Below are positions 1-11,865 of a DNA stretch of 29,012 nt, one piece after another; within the stretch, counting starts at the first letter, position 1, and each line of letters opens with the position of its first letter. Under the pieces are notes generated by a model. That model had not been told where the DNA came from. It saw only the letters and a list, made by a program, of their open reading frames with translations, and did not search any database. The stretch is from Allomyces macrogynus ATCC 38327 (taxonomy: Eukaryota > Blastocladiomycota > Blastocladiomycetes > Blastocladiales > Blastocladiaceae): assembly GCA_000151295.1 (NCBI GenBank), contig GG745385.1, positions 94,332-123,343 on the forward strand, written 5' to 3'. A program made the position numbers and the translations under genes.

Positions 1-191
1 GAAGCACAAAAAAAAAAAAAGAACAACGAAGAAGGCCAACGATCCAACACGCCTAACTAAGCACCCTGATTGCAGCCTCGCTAAAATAGATAAATACCCT
101 ATTATAAGACTTGTACGGAGATTCTGAGGAGGTAGAGACAAAGCTGTCGAACATGAGGTGCTGGGAGCGACATTTAAAAATCACAACCCAG
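1..191. other. AT-rich 5' flank of the CHD gene
   Basis: This stretch is AT-rich, with an A-run at about 8-20, stops in all forward frames, and a sharp switch to GC-rich coding sequence after about 180. An AG at 190-191 preceded by a pyrimidine/A-rich run could be a splice acceptor for the first visible CHD exon. A GTACGG donor-like site at 113 would give a 79-nt intron, but the frame before it runs into a stop at 105-107, so that model fails. The only nearby ATG (153-155) is in a different frame from the CHD exon. The segment may be promoter/leader or part of an intron. Confidence 0.4.
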
Positions 192-3100
192 TGGAACGTC
201 GTGGCCCCCAACACGGGCGACGTGCGGGGCTCGTCGCGCCGCGGGCACGCCGACCGGCAGCTCGTCGGGCGCGTCGGGCACCTCGTGGCGCGTGCCGTAT
301 GACAGCGTCGTGATCCCGTTTGCGCACTTTGAGCCGAAAGTCGTGGAAAAACTGCTTGCCCACCGGCCTGACCCGAGCGTCCCGGGCACGCGCGAGTTTC
401 TCGTCAAGTGGAAACACTGGTCGTACTTGCACCGCGAGTGGGTGCCGCAGGCGACGATCGAGGCGCAAGTGAACGGCGGGCAGCGCATCAAGCGGTTCCT
501 CGACAAGCAGAACGCCGTCGACCATGCGGCCTGGGGCGACGACGGGTTCAACCCGGCCTATCTACGCATTGACCGGATCCTAGACGAGGGCGAAGTGCGC
601 GACGCGCGCGGCACCGACGACGTCTACTACCTCGTCAAGTGGGAGAACCTGAGCTATGACCAGGCCACCTGGGAGACCAAGGATCTGTGCGACGAGCTGA
701 ATCCGGACGCAGTCGCCGAGTTCCACGCGCTCCGCGACGTGCCGGCGTATAAGCACGCGCCGACGCCGCCGAAGCCGTCGGTCGACCAGTGGACCAAGTA
801 CCCGGCGTCGCCCGCGTTCAAGAACGGCAATCAGCTGCGCGCCTACCAGCTCGAAGGCGTCAACTGGCTGCTGCACTGCTGGCTGCGCAACCAGTCGAGC
901 ATCATGGCCGACGAAATGGGCCTCGGCAAGACTGTGCAGTCGGTCTCGTTCCTCTACCAACTGTGGCGCGAATTCGGCGTGCGCGGCCCGTTCCTCGTCG
1001 TCGCGCCGCTCTCGACGGTCCCGCACTGGGAGCGCGAGTTCAAGCACTGGACCGACATGAATGTGATCGTCTACCATGGCAACGCCGCGTCGCGCAACTT
1101 GATTGTCGACACTGAGTACTATTGGAAGGACGCGCGCGGCGCACTCGTGCCCAACGTGTTCAAGTTTGATGTGCTCATCACGACCTACGAAATGGCCATG
1201 GCGGGCGTCGCGCAGCTAAGGCCGATTCATTGGCGCGCGTGCGTGCTCGACGAGGCGCACAAGCTCAAGAACAAGTCGTCCAAGATTTCGGAGCTGCTCA
1301 AGGGCTTTTCGATGGACCACCGCGTGCTCTTGGTACCTACGTTTTGCCTCCTTTCCGTGTGGTTTGAGTATCGGTGCCGTGAAACTAACACGAACGCCGT
1401 GGATGAATCTAGACGGGCACACCGCTGCAAAACTCGCTCGACGAGCTGTGGGCGCTGCTGCACTTTCTCGAGCCTGACAAGTTCCCGTCGGAGAAGTCGT
1501 TCATGGCGCAGTACGGGTCGCTCAAGACGTCGTCCGACGTGGAGCGCTTGCAGCAGTTGCTGCAGCCGCTCATGCTGCGCCGGCTAAAGGAAGACGTCGA
1601 GAAATCGATCCCGATCAAGGAAGAGACGGTGGTCGAAGTCGAGCTCACCAACATTCAGAAAAAGTGGTACCGCGCGATTCTCGAGCGCAACTTCTCGATG
1701 CTGAAAAAGGGCGCCAAGGGACGTGACTCGCTGCCGTCGCTCATCAACGTCGTCATGGAACTGCGCAAGTGCTGCATTCACCCGTACCTGCTCGCCGGCG
1801 CCGAGGACTTGATCTTGGCCGACGCGAGCGCGAACTCGCCGGAACAGCAGTACCAGTGCATGGTCCAGGCGTCGGGGAAGCTCGTGCTGCTCGATAAGCT
1901 GCTGCGCAAGCTGCAGGCCGGCGGGCACAAGGTCCTGATCTTCTCGCAAATGACCAAGTGCCTCGACATTCTCGCCGATTACCTGCGCGGTCAGTCGTAC
2001 TGGTTCGAGCGCATCGACGGCAATATTCGCGGGTCCGAGCGGCAGGCCGCGATCGACCGGTTCTCGGCACCCGAGTCCGAGTCGTTTGTCTTCTTGCTGT
2101 GCACGCGCGCGGGGGGTGTCGGGATCAACTTGACGGCCGCCGACACGGCGATTATCTTCGACAGCGGTACGTTGAACTTGCGCGCCATGACCCGGTCGCG
2201 CGGCACGAATGACCGGAAACTGACGCTCGTCCTTCCTCGTGTGTGTGTAGACTGGAACCCGCAAAACGACTTGCAGGCGCAGGCGCGGTGCCACCGCATC
2301 GGCCAAAAGAAACCCGTCCAGATCTACCGGCTCATCACGCGCAACACGTACGAAAAGGAAATGTTTGACCGCGCCGGGTTCAAGCTCGGGCTCGACAAGG
2401 CCGTCTTGCAGAAAATGGACGCGCAGGCGGCCTACGGCGACGACCCGGGCGAGCGCAAGCTCTCGAAAAAGGAGGTCGAGGAACTGCTCAAGAAGGGCGC
2501 CTACGGCGCGTTTCTCGATGATACCGAGGCTAACGCGTTTTGCTCGGAGGACATTGACCAGATTTTGGAGCGCCGCGCGACCGTCATCAAGCACGATAAT
2601 TCGGCCAACGCCGGGTCGATTTTCTCGAAGGCCTCTTTTGCGACCGACCAGGACCATGCTGATATTGATGTGAATGACCCGCTCTTCTGGGATAAGTTTG
2701 CCGAGCGCGCGCAGCTTGACCGTCACGGACGAGGAAACCGCCCGCACGCAGGCGCTGATCATGGAGGAGCCAAGGCAGCGGCGTGCTGTCGCACGCGCCT
2801 ACGAGCAATTACGTGAGCAGGCAGAGCCCGCATCCAGCTCCGGCTCGGCGAACCGGCGCTCCGACCGTGGCGGGTCGCAGTCGCTGCTCGACGACGAGGG
2901 TGAGCCGACTGACGCGTCGGCCGCGCTCAAGTGGTCGCCCACGGAAAAGCTCTACTTTGAGCGGCGGCTCATGGTCTACGGCGTCTGGAAATGGGCCAAG
3001 GTGCAGGCCGCGTGCCCGCGCCGGTCGGTCGCCGACTTGCGCGTGTGCGCGCGCGACCTAATCCGGTTCCTCGTGTCGACACTGAACCCGGCCGAGGACG

Positions 3101-5493
3101 CACAGGCGATGGCCGACCTCGAGGCCGTCGTCGCCGAGCACTGCGACCCATTCTGCAACCCGCCCGAGTCGCCGCTGCCCTACCCGGGCGCCACGGCCAA
3201 GCAGGCCGCCGAGTACAAGTCGTTTCTCGTGCAGGCGCCGCAAGAGTATAGGGACTCGGTCGAGAAGAAGGCGCGGTTCATGGTCGCGCGCATCCAGTTG
3301 CTGAAACAGGTACACGACATGGTGTCCAACGAGGACTTTGAACTCGCGCAGCGCACGATCAAGGTCCCGCCGCTCACACGGCCGCCGGCCCCCTGGTGGG
3401 GGCCCGACGAGGACCGCGATATGCTGATTGGCATCGTCAAGCACGGGTACCATATTTTCCGCCCGCTGCGCCGCGACCGCGACCTCGTGTTTGCGCGGCG
3501 CCGGTACGATCCGACCACGTTCCAGGAGAACCAGAAAAAGGGCAAGAAGAGCAAGAAGGCTGGCGGCGGCGACGAGTCGGATAATCAGGACGACGAGGAG
3601 AATGACGACGACGAGGTTGACCCGACGTTGCCGGAACCCGATGACCCGACGCTCTACGCGTGGCCGTCCAAGTCGGAGATTGGCGCGCGGTTGCGGCGCG
3701 TCGTGCAGGCCGTGATGCGCGACAACAAGAAGCGGCAGCAGCAGGCGGCACTGCTCGAGCAGCAGGCGCAGCAGGCACAGTTGCTGGAAGCCGCGGCCGC
3801 GGCGGCCGCGAACCCGACCACGGCCTCGGTCACGGACTTGACGGTCGTCGACGAGCAGCCGGACGCGCGGTCCTACCGGTGGAACAAGCGCGAGCGCACC
3901 GACTTTTTCCGCACGATTTGTTGTCTCGGGATTCTGCTGCGCCCCGCCGACGAGGGCGACGGCACGCTCGTCATCGACTGGGACCAGATCAAGGAGTCGG
4001 CACACTTGACGCACAAGCCCGACGAAGTGCTAGACGAGTACTACAACCACATGGTTGCACAGTGCAAGTTTTTGCTCGATGCCGAACTGTCGCGCGTCAC
4101 AGGCCAGCCGTGCCTGCGCCCCGCCGACAAGCTGGACGGCGACGACGAGTACACGCTCGACAAGGCGCGCAAACTCTTCAAGCGCACCGAGTTTCTCGAA
4201 CATTTGCGCACGCACGTCTTGCCGTCGCCGCACATTGATGCGCTCCTCGCGCAGGCCAAGCGTGCCGTCGGCTTGCCCGACTGGTGGATCCCGGGCACGC
4301 ACGACAAGGCCCTCCTGCAGGGCATCTCGCAGCACGGGTACTCACGGTACGAGTCACTCGTTGCAGACCCGGCGTTCCCGTTTGCGCAAATCGCCGAACA
4401 GCACCGTGCCGCCAATGGCGGGAACGTTGACCCGCCGCCCCCGCCCGATCGCAAGTCGCACTTGACGGTGCTTGCGGGCCTTCCGTGGCCCAAGGACACG
4501 ATCATCACCAAGCGGCTCGAAACACTGTGCACGCTCGTCGCGTCGCGCAATGTGTTCAAGGGGGACCCCTCGTCGTATACGCCGCCGGGGTACGTGCCGC
4601 CGCCGCTCGTCGAGGCGTACCCACCGTTCACAGACTTGCCGGGCCATGGCGGCAGCAGCGGCGCGGCCGCGAACCAGGCACACACCGAAGGTGGAGTCCC
4701 GCCAGCGACGCCCGTCGTGGGCGGTGGGCTCGCGTCGGGTTCCGCGACGCCGACCACGGCGCTTGCGGGTCGCGGTCGTGCGGCTGCTGCTGCTCCCGCT
4801 GCGCCGGACGCGACACCAACGACTACAACCAGCTCGCGCAACCGCGGGATTCGCAAGTCGCGGCGCGACCCGGCTGCAGTCGCCGCGTCGGCGGTGCCCA
4901 GCGAGGCGCACGCCGAGCCGGCCATGCAATTGCCCGCGGCCGTCCCAGCCGTCGTCGACGGCGGCAGTACGCGCGTCACGATCGAGGCCATGGGCCCCGA
5001 CGGCGTCCCGCGGCACTTGGTCGTGACGGTGCCCGTCGCGCAATGGCTCGCCGGGATCGACCCGGACTTGGCGCTCCTCGACCACGTCGCCTCGGCGCTG
5101 CGCGCGCACGTCGACCACCAGCGGTCGCTCGCGCAACTTGCGTCGGCCGAATGGCTTGCGGCACAGCCGAACACCGGTGTGACGCGGACGCGCGAGGACG
5201 ACGATACGACGGGGTCCCCGCCAAGTAAGCGGCCGCGGATCGACGACCCGGTTGCGCTGGGGGACGATATGGACGTGGATTCGGCGGGCGCGTCGTGGTC
5301 GAGCCCCGCGGGGTCGTCGCCGCTCCAGTACCGGCAGCAGCAGATGCACCAGGATGGCGGTGGCGAGACGGTCGTGTTGCCGGACCCGGAGACGCCGGTC
5401 GCGGCGTCGGCCAGTAGTTCGAGTCGCCAAGGGACGCCCGTGGGGCCCCTCAAGATCCGGATCAAGGGGTTCTCGTCAGCACCAGGCGAGTGA
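192..5493 (+). CDS. CHD-family chromatin remodelling ATPase, CHD6-9/Kismet-like
   Basis: SNF2-type ATPase that slides nucleosomes in the nucleus. Exons: about 192-1332, 1413-2166 and 2251-5493; introns 1333-1412 and 2167-2250. In order it shows two chromodomains (first around 340-515 with [11 protein letters not shown]; second around 565-740 with [17 protein letters not shown]), the ATPase with DEMGLGKT at about 910 and DEAH at about 1249 (KLKN follows), TGTPLQNS formed across intron 1, the helicase C lobe with [10 protein letters not shown], and ARCHRIGQ at about 2284. After that come features I recall from animal CHD6-9: an FWDKFAERA segment, a LIMEEPRQR segment, a VYGVWKWAK segment, two SANT/SLIDE-like units (one with [19 protein letters not shown], one with [20 protein letters not shown]) and a low-complexity tail. 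The start codon is unresolved: the frame is open from 178, but no in-frame ATG precedes the ATPase. A one-base shift is needed near 2700-2720. Subfamily assignment rests on remembered motif similarity; the general CHD call is firm. Confidence 0.93.
2700..2722 (+). other. Apparent one-base frameshift in the CHD gene
   Basis: Upstream coding ([11 protein letters not shown]) is in one frame and downstream coding (TVTDEE, then LIMEEPRQR) is in the next frame. Both sides match what CHD6-9 proteins carry at this point, so neither frame is a shadow. No GT..AG pair of credible intron size can join them without deleting the conserved FWDKFAERA block. The sequence has one base too many around the CAG CTT GAC codons. 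Assembly error is the simplest reading; +1 recoding at CTT is possible but unproven. Confidence 0.7.
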
Positions 5494-6703
5494 AGTATGT
5501 CGGCGGCGCCATCGGTTCGGCGGTTGCACGATCCCGTTGCACGTGTTCGTTCGTTGTCTGTGCCCGCTTTCTTTGGATATTCGTTCCGGTTTCGTTCCGG
5601 TTTCGTGCTGGTTTCGTTGGCGTGTCCCGTTGCGGCTTGGTGTGTCGCGGTTTGTCTGATATCTGGCATACAGCGCGCTCATGACGTTGCAAGTTGGTTT
5701 ATCCTTCGATCAGCGCGCTATGCCAGAGTGCCCCCGTTGCCTCGATATGCCTTCGATTTGCTCCCGTCGACGGGCTGACGACTCCGGACGCGCGTGAGGG
5801 TCCATAACTTCTAAGTCTGTGCATCGTAGAGTCGTCAGACCAGCGACTCTTGCTTCACGTGTGGCGCGCCAGTCCCTGACACTCGAGTCAGCCTCAGAGT
5901 CTTCGAGATACTCTCCGGCCTTGGCGTTCGCGGGTCATTCAGTCACGGTCGCGGCCCAACCGCAGTCATTGTTGTTGGAGCGCCACCGCCATTGTCCTCG
6001 TCGCTGTCGCCATTGTGGTGCCGCCGGGCCTTGGGAATAGCCAGGGATCAGAATAACCCTGGTCTCGTGGTCGCGAGAAGAACATCTTCGCGAAACGAAC
6101 GTGCGGCCAACCACGTCCTGGTGTCCTCCACGTCGTGCTGGAGGAGACTGTTGTTGTGGACGCGTTGCTGGTGTTGCCCACCATAACCCAGCTCACATCC
6201 GTGACCACCTCGGTCCTGTTGTTCTTGTCGCGGCAGGCGACGTGCCGCGCACCTCAGCCAGCATCGGCGCCCACGGCGCGAATCGAGCTGCAGACGTGCA
6301 GGGACCGTTCCACTTGAGGAAAGACTGGTCAAGCGATCCGACGCGTCCCGCACTTGCGCGCAGTCACCCGCGTGACATTTCTGCATCCGGGCCAACGCCC
6401 GGTATTACAACCTCGCTCTGATCCGTGTGTCCCTCCCTTGCCGCCGCCGGTAACAATGCAGCGACCTCGCGCCTCGCGCATCGATCGCAACCCGCGATCC
6501 AAAACGAAACAAAAACGGCCCGTCGCCCAGCTGCACCAACCGCTCTCTTCGCGCCGATCGTGCATGTCGCCGCGACGACTCTCTGCATTAGCAGCTCGAC
6601 GAAGGACGCTACGACGCTAGCCTGATCACATTCTACGACCTCACGGCGACGCGACACGCATTTGCGCCTTGATCCAGCGCCCTCACGTTCACGACCGGCA
6701 AGC
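5494..6703. other. Intergenic region, CHD to ABCC 1; no gene seen
   Basis: About 1.2 kb between the CHD stop and the ABCC 1 start. It has many short open frames on both strands, none with recognisable domains, consistent GT..AG joins or paralogy within the window. A three-copy 11-bp repeat lies at 5583-5615. The last 300 bases are C-rich and probably hold the ABCC 1 promoter and leader. A short hydrophobic forward frame near 5985-6030 ends in a stop and could not be extended. Confidence 0.5.
5583..5615. repeat. 11-bp tandem repeat, three copies
   Basis: Three consecutive 11-base units of the form GTTCCGGTTTC; the third differs at three positions (GTGCTGGTTTC). It lies just downstream of the CHD stop codon, presumably in the 3' UTR or flank. 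Confidence 0.8.
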
Positions 6704-9700
6704 ATGGCACCGTCCAACAAGCAGCAGACGGGGGATGCCCGCGGCCTGCTTGCGACCGCGACTGTCATCGACGACGATCACGAGATTGATTTGGAGCGAT
6801 TGGGTGGTGAGAAAAAGGGCGAGAAGCGCGACGATGCCAGTTTCGACGACTCGGCGAGCGACGATGTGCCGGAACGCGTCGAGTGCCCAATGGACCAAGC
6901 CAACTGGTTCTCGAAACTGTACGGTTTTGCCACTCCACCCCGAAACGGGCCGTTGATGCTGATCAATGGAGGCGCCGTCGTTGACACAGATACTACATGT
7001 GGAGCACGCCGATCATGAAGCGCGGCTACGACCACCCGTTGCAGGAGCCGGACCTCTTTGCGCTCGGCCACGAATTCACGTCGCGCGAGATTCTCGATGC
7101 GTTCCAGAGGCATTTTGACGGCGAGGTTGCGGCGTTCCGTTTGCGTGTGCCGTCGGCGTCGCCCGACGACAAGGTGCCGAGCAGAGTCTTGCTCCGGGCG
7201 CTGTGGAAGTCGTTTGGGCGCTCATGGTGCGCTACTCATGACGCTCGACCGGGTGGAGAGTGTTGCAATGATTGTTCCTGACCCTTTTGGTGTTTGTAGG
7301 GCCATTGCCGGCCTCGCCAAGCTCATTGGCGACGGCACCTCGCTCGCGATCCCCGTCTTTGTTGCGCAAATCATTTCGTTCCTCAGCGCGTGCCAGGCGG
7401 CGCCCGACGCGCCGTGCTCGATTGGCGAAGGGTTCGGGTGGGTCGCGGCCATGTTCGTGTGCCAAGTAATCTCGAGCGCCGCAACCAATTTCTTTTGGCA
7501 CCGATCGATGCTCACGGGCTTGCAGGCACGCACGGCACTAATTACCGCGGCATTCTCCAAGTCAATGCGGCTCAGCAACCACGCGCGCGTGCACGAGTGG
7601 AATACGGGCAAGGTCGTCAATGTCGTGACCACAGATACGAACCGCATCGACGTGGTGATGCCGTGGGTGCACACGATGTGGACGTCGACGCTGCAAATCG
7701 TCGTCGCGACGATTCTCATGATCAACTACATTGGGTGGGCGGCGCTCGCGGGGATCGGTCTGCTGATCATGTTTGTGCCAATGCAGTCGCGCGCCATGCG
7801 CGCAATTTCGGCCTTCCGTCGCAAGTCGCAGCGCATCACCGACCGCCGCGTCAAACTCGTCAACGAGCTGTTGCAGGGGATGAAGGTCGTCAAGCTGCTC
7901 GCGTGGGAGCGGCCGTTCCTCGCCAAGATCGAGGAGGAGCGGCAGCGCGAGCTCACGTTTGTCACGCGCGTGCTGGTTCTGAAATCGACGGTGATTGGCG
8001 TCGCGATTGCCGCGCCGTCGCTCGCCGCTGTGCTCCTGTTCTCGATCTACGCCATCAACCACCCGCTTGTGCCGTCCATTGTCTTTGGCACGCTCTCATT
8101 CCTCAACCTGATCCGGATGCCGCTCTGGCAGGTGCCGCAGTCGTACGGGTTCATCATGGACGCGGCCGTCTCGGTGCGCCGGATCACCGACTTGCTCACG
8201 GCGCCCGAAGTCGACTCGTTGCCGCTGATCCACGACGGGTCGGGTGGCGCGGATGTACCGGCCATCGAGGTTAAGGGCGCGTCGTTCCGATGGGAGTCGC
8301 ACCATCAAGGTCCGGTCGACGCGGGCGCCAACGACTCGGAACCAGCTCTCGCACCTGCGGCGCGGTCTTCAAGCACGCACCAAGCGGTCCCGCAGCGCGA
8401 CGACGGCGGCGACAGTCTCGTCGACGTGCCGTCCGACTTGTCCGAGACCAGCAGCGACGCCGACGATGACGACGCCTACCTGCGCGACATCAACCTCGCG
8501 ATCCCCAAGGGGCAGCTCGTCGCGATCATTGGCAAGGTCGGCAGCGGCAAGTCGAGTCTGCTCTCGGCAATTGTCGGCGAGATGAAGCGCACGTCGGGTT
8601 TAGTCGTGCTCGATGGCAGGCTCGCCTACTGCCCGCAGGTGCCGTGGATCCAGAACGCGTCGCTCAAGGAAAACGTGTTGTTTGGTGCCGACTACGACGA
8701 CGAGGCCTACCGCCGTGCGATTTACCTGAGCGCGCTGCAAAAAGATCTCGAGCGGTTGCCTGCGGGCGACGCGACCGAGATTGGCGAGAAGGGCATCAAC
8801 GTACGCACGATTTGCCTTTTTCTCGATATGGATAAGACAGCAGAGGACTTACAAACGCTCTCCGCACAATCATCGTAGCTGTCGGGCGGTCAAAAAGCGC
8901 GCGCGAACCTCGCACGCGCGCTCTACTCGGACGCCAATATTTTGCTCATGGACGACATTCTCGCCGCCGTCGACGCGCACGTTGCCGCCTTCCTGTTTCA
9001 CGCGTGCATCAAGTCGAGCCTGCACGGCAAGACACGCGTGCTCGTGACGCACTCGCTCTCGTACGCGGCGCAGTGCGACTACATCGTGCTCATGGAGAAC
9101 GGCCGCATCGCCGAGCACGGTGCGACCGGCGAGTGCATGGCACGCGGCGGTGCCGTCGCCGACATGCTGAGCGAGTACCTTGGCAACGAAAAGGGCTCGC
9201 ACGATGGTCACGGCAGCTCATCGGCGTCGGAGCACGATGTCGAGATTGCCGGGACGCCGCCGGGCCCTGCAGCGGCCGCCGCAGCTCCGCCCGCGCAGAC
9301 CAATGTGCTCATGTCGCAGGAAGAGCGCGAGACGGGCGCAGTCAAGGGCGAGTACTACGCGCGGTACATCCATTACTGCGGCGGTGTGTTCCACGCCGTG
9401 TGGATTTTGACGCTGGTCGCGATGACGCAGGCCGTGCGCGTCGTGACCGACTTGTGGCTCGTCTGGTGGACAAACCGCACGTACCCGTGGTCGCAGGGCG
9501 TCTACATTGGGGGGTATGTCGCGTGGGGTGTCGGGCAGGGGGTGATCACCGGTACGTACTGTTCTTCTGACACTTTGATCTCTTTAGCGCGATTACTGAC
9601 TGAACGGTATCACCGTCGCCAGTCTTGTCCAACATTGTCTTCGTCTACTCGGGCGTGCACGCATCACGCGTCATGCACAACGCCGCGCTCGCCCGGATCA

Positions 9701-11440
9701 CGTTTGCCCCGCTCGGCTTCTTTGACCAGACGCCGCTTGGCCGCATTCTCGCACGGTTTTCCAAGGACGTCGACCAGACCGACAACACGCTGATCGACGC
9801 GTTCCGCATGTTCGTGCGGTCCGGGACCATGGTCCTGTCGGTCATGGCGCTCATGGTCGCGGCCACGCCCTACCTCGCGATCCCGCTCGTCATCTTGCTC
9901 GGCATCTACCTCGTCATCCAGCGCTTCTACCGCGCGACGACGCGCGAACTGAAACGGCTCGACTCGCTCACGCGTTCTCCACTCTATGCGCACATCGGCG
10001 AGTCGCTCAACGGCCTCGCCACGATCCGCGCGTACGCCGAGCAGCCGCGGTTCTTGCGCCGCAACGCACAGCTCATGGACCGCAACAACCGACCGTACTT
10101 TCACACGATCACGGCGGCGCGGTGGCTCGGCGTCCGGCTCGAACTGATTGGCGCGTGCATCACGACCCTGTGCGCGGTACTCGGTATTCTCGCGCGCAAC
10201 ACGATTGGGCCGGCGCTGCTCGGCCTATCGCTGTCGTACGGCCTGCAGATCACGATGCTGCTCAACAATTGCGTGTTCCAGGGCGCCGACGCCGAGTCGC
10301 AGATGAACTCGGTTGAGCGGCTGGATTACTATGCCGATCATTTGCCACAGGAGCGTGGTGTGGAGAAGCCGGAGCCGAGGGACGGGCAGTTGGTTGCACC
10401 ACCCGAAGCGCCCTCGGACTGGCCGAGTTGCGGCGAGATTGTGATTCGCGACTTGGAGCTCAAGTACGGGAATGACGTCGCGGTCCTGCGCGGGGTCAAC
10501 GCGTATGTGCCGCCGGGCACGCGCGTCGGGGTGTTGGGCCGCACTGGCGCGGGGAAAACGTACGCTATGTCGCATCAGTTCTTGCTTGAGGTCTGGTGCT
10601 GATCCGTGCCTTTTCGCAACCGCAGATCGCTCGTCTCGGCGCTACTGCGTCTCGTCGAACCGTCCGCGGGCTCGATCACGATTGACGGCTTGGACACGCG
10701 CGACGTCTCGCTTCACGATCTGCGGTCCCGCGTTGCCATCATTCCGCAGGTGCGCATCGCTCCACCACTTTTTCTACCAGCCCACAACGCATCTGACACG
10801 GTGGACAACTTTTCCAGGACCCCGTTCTCTTTGAAGGCACCGTGCGCAGCAACCTCGACCGTTTCTCGCAGCACGACGACCAGCACCTTTGGGACTGCCT
10901 GACACGCGCCGGGCTGGCCAACCGCATCGCGAGCCTGGACGGGAAACTCGACGCGCACGTGGCCGAGAATGGCGAAAACTTTTCGCTCGGCGAGCGGTGC
11001 TGCATGTGCCTAGCGCGCGCCATGGTCGGGACCAAGCGCATCGTCGTCATGGACGAGGTCACGGCGAGCATTGATTTGGACACGGAGAAGACCATCCAAG
11101 CGTCGATTCGACGCGATTTTGATGGCGTCACGATCTTGACGATTGCGCATCGGCTGCATACGGTTATTGGTATGTTTTGGTTGTTTGGCGAGAGATGGAG
11201 GTGATTGTGGGCACGCAACTGATCTGGGATGTGCGGGTGGTGGAAGACTACGACCTGCTTCTCGTCATGGACCACGGCCAGGTCGTCGAGTCTGGCGCGC
11301 CGCTCGAGCTGCTCAACCACACCGGATCTATTTTTGCAAGCATGGTTGAGGAAACGGGCGCTGCCAACGCGGCCGTGTTGCGACGTCTGGCTGAAGAGGC
11401 AGACGTTGCCAAGCGGAGAAGGTTGCAGCCGTCGTTGTAG
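6704..11440 (+). CDS. ABCC/MRP-type full ABC transporter, copy 1
   Basis: ATP-driven exporter of the ABCC (MRP) family, with two membrane domains and two nucleotide-binding domains and no N-terminal TMD0. Exons: 6704-6918, 6990-7226, 7300-8800, 8879-9551, 9623-10559, 10626-10749, 10818-11169, 11247-11440, which join to 1410 residues. Near the N-terminus is the family segment STPIMKRGYDHPLQEPDLF. NBD1 has Walker A GKVGSGKSS (about residue 562), signature LSGGQ (652, immediately after intron 3) and a Walker B ending LLMDD, i.e. Asp in place of the catalytic Glu as is usual for ABCC NBD1. NBD2 has GRTGAGKTS (about 1180, split by intron 5), Walker B RIVVMDE with Glu retained, and a divergent signature FSLGE instead of LSxGQ. 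Substrate cannot be told from sequence; drug, conjugate or metabolite export are options. It converges with the P450 gene. The 18054-22697 gene is its paralogue. Confidence 0.95.
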
Positions 11441-11865
11441 TTATTGATTTTGTTTCTTGGCCAACGGCCGGCCGCAGAAGAGGAAGGTCAAGTTCAATAG
11501 ATTTGCAAGTTCACTTATTATTTCATGGGCGAAAGCGTCGGCGACGCTTGCTTTGAGATCAATGTCGAAAGCCTCAACGTGCGTTGCACACTGACCTCGT
11601 CAGTCCGTTTCAGTCAGCGACGAACGAAACATGAGTCGGTGGAGAAGGAGAAGATCACGTTTCCGATACCGTTTCAACATGTATCTATCCCGGAGTCTGG
11701 AGATCCGCAAAGACGCTGTTTGGTGGGCGTGCCAGGTGTGGGCCGACAATTTGATCAAATCTTCTTGCATTCCCATCGTTCAACGATTTACAAAATGTTC
11801 AACGCGCAACGAATCCACAACGCAACAGGTATCAACTGCTCCTCCTCTCCCTCCCTTCCCGCGCC
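11441..11865. other. Convergent intergenic region; nothing recognised
   Basis: 425 bases between the ABCC 1 stop and the P450 stop, where two genes end tail to tail. It should hold both 3' ends. I saw no clear AATAAA signal on either strand and no convincing reading frame. Confidence 0.5.

Noticed and set aside
113..191. A GTACGG..CAG intron of 79 nt at the CHD 5' end
   Set aside because: Donor and size fit the local pattern, but the required upstream frame has a stop at 105-107 and no ATG.
2669..2714. A GT..AG intron to explain the CHD frame change
   Set aside because: It would remove the FWDKFAERA block that CHD proteins conserve, and it is shorter than every other intron here.
1584..2762. 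Minus-strand open frame (392 codons) opposite the CHD helicase
   Set aside because: Mirrors the helicase coding strand with no recognisable motif; conserved SNF2 motifs prove the plus strand.
4041..5669. Long minus-strand open frame (542 codons) opposite the CHD C-terminal half
   Set aside because: It lies opposite a real GC-rich coding region, has biased composition and no domain, and runs past the CHD stop. This is typical of a shadow frame in high-GC3 DNA.
5966..6421. Overlapping short frames on both strands between CHD and ABCC 1
   Set aside because: No domain, no consistent GT..AG extension and no paralogue in the window. A short hydrophobic run near 5990 ends in a stop and could not be extended.
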